Notes under the pieces: model-generated
Database searches by the model: none
The model's input: the letters and a program-made list of their open reading frames with translations, nothing else
Told to the model about the DNA's origin: nothing
In this document: positions 62,731 through 64,000 of the stretch, in pieces
Layout: each line of letters starts with the position of its first letter
How positions within the stretch are numbered: position 1 is the stretch's first letter
Program-made: the position numbers and the translations under genes
NCBI RefSeq assembly: GCF_009754905.2
Contig: NZ_CP066775.1
Coordinates: 3,162,001 to 3,226,000 of the forward strand
Length of the DNA: 64,000 nt
DNA from: Mucilaginibacter ginkgonis
GTDB taxonomy: Bacteria; Bacteroidota; Bacteroidia; Sphingobacteriales; Sphingobacteriaceae
Reading direction: 5' to 3'

Positions 62731-62755
62731 TTACCAGCATTATAAAATATTCATT

Positions 62756-62771
62756 TGGCACAATCCTTGCG
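62756..62771 (+). promoter_or_regulatory. Sigma-54 (RpoN) promoter
   Basis: TGGCACAATCCTTGCG matches the consensus TGGCAC(N5)TTGC(A/T) with exact GG-N10-GC spacing. Only the base after GC differs. Transcription would start about 12 bases on (near 62782), just before the response regulator's first in-frame ATG (62788). Confidence 0.75.
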
Positions 62772-62808
62772 TTTTGATAAAACGTATATGAAGATGCGGC
62801 CTTTTAAA

Positions 62809-63174
62809 ATGAAGAAACGGATTCTGGTCATTGATGATGACCCGGGGATATTAGATGCCCTGCAAATAATGCTTGAAAGTGATAACTACGAAGTAAGGCC
62901 TCTTGGTCGTGCTGATAAGATATTTGAGGAAATAGACGCCTTTGAGCCGGACCTTATACTTATGGATGTAATGCTTGCTGGTGTAGACGGCCGTAACGTT
63001 TGTAAGGCACTCAAGGCCGAAGGCAAATACAGCTTAATACCAACCATATTAATTTCGGCAAATATAAATGCCTACAGCATAATGTTCGAAAAAGGGGCGC
63101 CTAATGATTTTGTGTCGAAGCCTTTCGATATGGAAGACTTGCTGCATAGAATTGAAGTTCAGCTGGCGGCATGA
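62809..63174 (+). CDS. Single-domain CheY-like response regulator
   Basis: 121 residues from the ATG at 62809 (MKKRILVIDDDPG). ATGs at 62788 and 62794 are also in frame, and all three lie after the predicted sigma-54 start. The receiver has IDDDP (acidic pocket), phospho-Asp in LILMDVMLAG (about 52), Ser in ILISAN and Lys in VSKPFD, so it is intact, unlike its relative at 20204-20593. There is no output domain; it should act by protein contact, like CheY or Spo0F. It ends 1 base before the convergent miaE stop. Confidence 0.9.
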   Translation: MKKRILVIDDDPGILDALQIMLESDNYEVRPLGRADKIFEEIDAFEPDLILMDVMLAGVDGRNVCKALKAEGKYSLIPTILISANINAYSIMFEKGAPNDFVSKPFDMEDLLHRIEVQLAA

Positions 63175-63774
63175 TTATCCGTGGATAGTTTCGCTTTTAC
63201 CGTAATTTTTAATAACCTCAGCTTCGTACGCTAAAAAGTCTGCCCAACGCTTATCTACGTCAATACTGCCTGCATATTTTTTAGCAAACTTCAGGAACAT
63301 AGTGTAATGCCCTGCCTCACTGATCATTAATTCGTGGTAAAAGGCAGATAGTTCTTCATCATCAATATTTTCTGACAGTACCTTAAAGCGCTCACAGCTG
63401 CGGGCTTCTATCATTGCAGAGAAAAGTAATTTCTCTACCAGCTGCTGCTCGCGTCCTCCTCCCTTAATTACAAACTTGGCCAGTTCTTTTACGTAGCTGT
63501 CTGCACGCTCCTTGCCTAGTACATAGCCGCGGGTAATAATAATGTCGTGCACACGCTTAAAATGATCCATCTCCTCTTGCACAAGTAATGCCATTTCTTG
63601 CACCAAGTCGCTCAGGTTAGGGTTTTGAACGATTAAAGTAATTGCGTTGGTGGCTGCCTTTTGTTCGCAAAAAGCGTGATCGGTTAGTATCTCCTCGATA
63701 TTACCTTCAACTACATTTTTAACCCATTGCGGGTCGGTTGGCAACTGCAGCTTTAAAATGGTTCTCTCACTCAC
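63175..63774 (-). CDS. miaE: tRNA 2-methylthio-N6-isopentenyladenosine hydroxylase (MiaE)
   Basis: 199 residues with a GTG start at 63774. MiaE hydroxylates the ms2i6A37 modification of tRNAs, using a non-haem di-iron centre. The ferritin-like helices carry the expected ligands: Glu in AFCEQKAA, EEMDHFKRVH (ExxH), IEARSCERF and SEAGHYTMF (ExxH). Its GTG overlaps the TGA of the upstream AlkA-like gene as GTGA, so translation is coupled. Confidence 0.93.
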   Translation of the reverse strand: MSERTILKLQLPTDPQWVKNVVEGNIEEILTDHAFCEQKAATNAITLIVQNPNLSDLVQEMALLVQEEMDHFKRVHDIIITRGYVLGKERADSYVKELAKFVIKGGGREQQLVEKLLFSAMIEARSCERFKVLSENIDDEELSAFYHELMISEAGHYTMFLKFAKKYAGSIDVDKRWADFLAYEAEVIKNYGKSETIHG

Positions 63775-64000
63775 AAAGGCAAAGATATTGTTTTGCCGCG
63801 GCTGCTTAAATAAAAATGCCAGAGCAGCATAGTAGCAACCGTTCTGTAAGGGCGCCAGTGTTCTGCCAGCGAAATAAGCATGTCTTTGGTAGTTTCTTTT
63901 GGCAATTGCTTCAACTTTTTGAATGCAAGCACTGCTGCTAAATCTCCGGATGGGAAAATATCCGCACGTTGCAAAACAAACATCAGGTAAACATCTACCG
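63771..64000 (-). CDS. DNA-3-methyladenine glycosylase (AlkA-like), 3' part only
   Basis: The frame enters from the window edge and ends at TGA 63773-63771. The visible 76 residues (VDVYLMFVLQRADIFPSGDLA, in order, then WRPYRTVATMLLWHFY) match the C-terminal end of HhH-GPD glycosylases of the AlkA type; the Asp of FPSGD is in the position of the catalytic Asp. These enzymes remove alkylated bases. The beginning lies outside the window. It overlaps miaE by 3-4 bases. Confidence 0.8.
   Translation of the reverse strand, partial: VDVYLMFVLQRADIFPSGDLAAVLAFKKLKQLPKETTKDMLISLAEHWRPYRTVATMLLWHFYLSSRGKTISLPL

Noticed and set aside
1..64000. tRNA, rRNA, CRISPR array, insertion sequence or toxin-antitoxin/defence system
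   Set aside because: I looked for T-loop patterns, regular spaced repeats, transposase motifs and typical small gene pairs and saw none that convinced me.

Overview
The window looks like chromosomal DNA of a member of the Bacteroidota, most likely Sphingobacteriaceae (Mucilaginibacter or Pedobacter-like). The reasons are Bacteroidetes-type promoters (TTTG or TTG, about 20 bases, then TAnnTTTG), very few Shine-Dalgarno sequences, PorT-type outer-membrane barrels, DUF1080, DUF4142 and DUF6496 proteins, a HisKA_3-type PAS kinase with a NarL-type regulator, and moderate GC. The placement is inferred from gene content. I saw no rRNA, tRNA, CRISPR array, transposase or phage module.

Layout. Bases 1-5652 (minus strand): glycosyltransferase and flippase-like membrane protein (coupled, both with TTG starts), dienelactone hydrolase, SNF2 helicase. 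5797-12632: dapF, HtrA/Do protease, the metallophosphoesterase pdeM, glnS, and a NagZ-like GH3 enzyme. 12750-19548: small outer-membrane barrels, an acyltransferase, a second glycosyltransferase, a DUF1080 hydrolase, a CsbD-like protein, a CtpA-type protease and a Lys/His-rich secreted peptide. 19624-24614: a signalling island with an XRE regulator, an ssb-like gene, a receiver gene broken by an in-frame stop, an unknown ORF, a NarL-type response regulator, a divergent four-PAS histidine kinase and a DUF421 protein.

24736-30878 is a one-directional, closely packed cluster of nine genes that looks like a general-stress module. It holds a Zn alcohol dehydrogenase, three SDRs (one with a Tat signal), two DUF4142 proteins (one with a Tat signal), two small Lys-rich proteins and an alpha/beta hydrolase. 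30953-35603 is the conserved rimP-nusA-infB operon, preceded by a hairpin at the very start of its predicted transcript. 35801-39516: an FAA hydrolase, a structured 390-base gap with a possible 46-residue ORF and a dispersed palindromic element, and a PIG-L deacetylase.

39699-44329 is a TetR-controlled tripartite efflux operon (TetR, TolC, HlyD/EmrA, EmrB) with palindromic operator candidates over its promoter. 44532-51072 (minus): cysS, an EEP-family phosphatase/nuclease, two rhomboid proteases and mutL. 51179-56174: a lipoprotein amidohydrolase, an unusual protein with a GH3 C-terminal-like domain fused to a serine beta-lactamase fold, and uxaC. 56277-64000: a membrane-anchored unknown, a UvrD-like helicase-nuclease, an RsmI-like methyltransferase abutting an FAD monooxygenase, a single-domain response regulator behind a near-consensus sigma-54 promoter, miaE, and the end of an AlkA-like glycosylase gene.

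Most of the window is ordinary core or near-core genome, and I did not find a clearly new defence or mobile system. The observations best worth following are the broken receiver gene in a coupled operon, the sigma-54 site, the Tat-tagged oxidoreductase in the stress cluster, the GH3C-beta-lactamase protein without a GH3 catalytic domain, several apparently leaderless genes, and the structured gap at 36670-36821.
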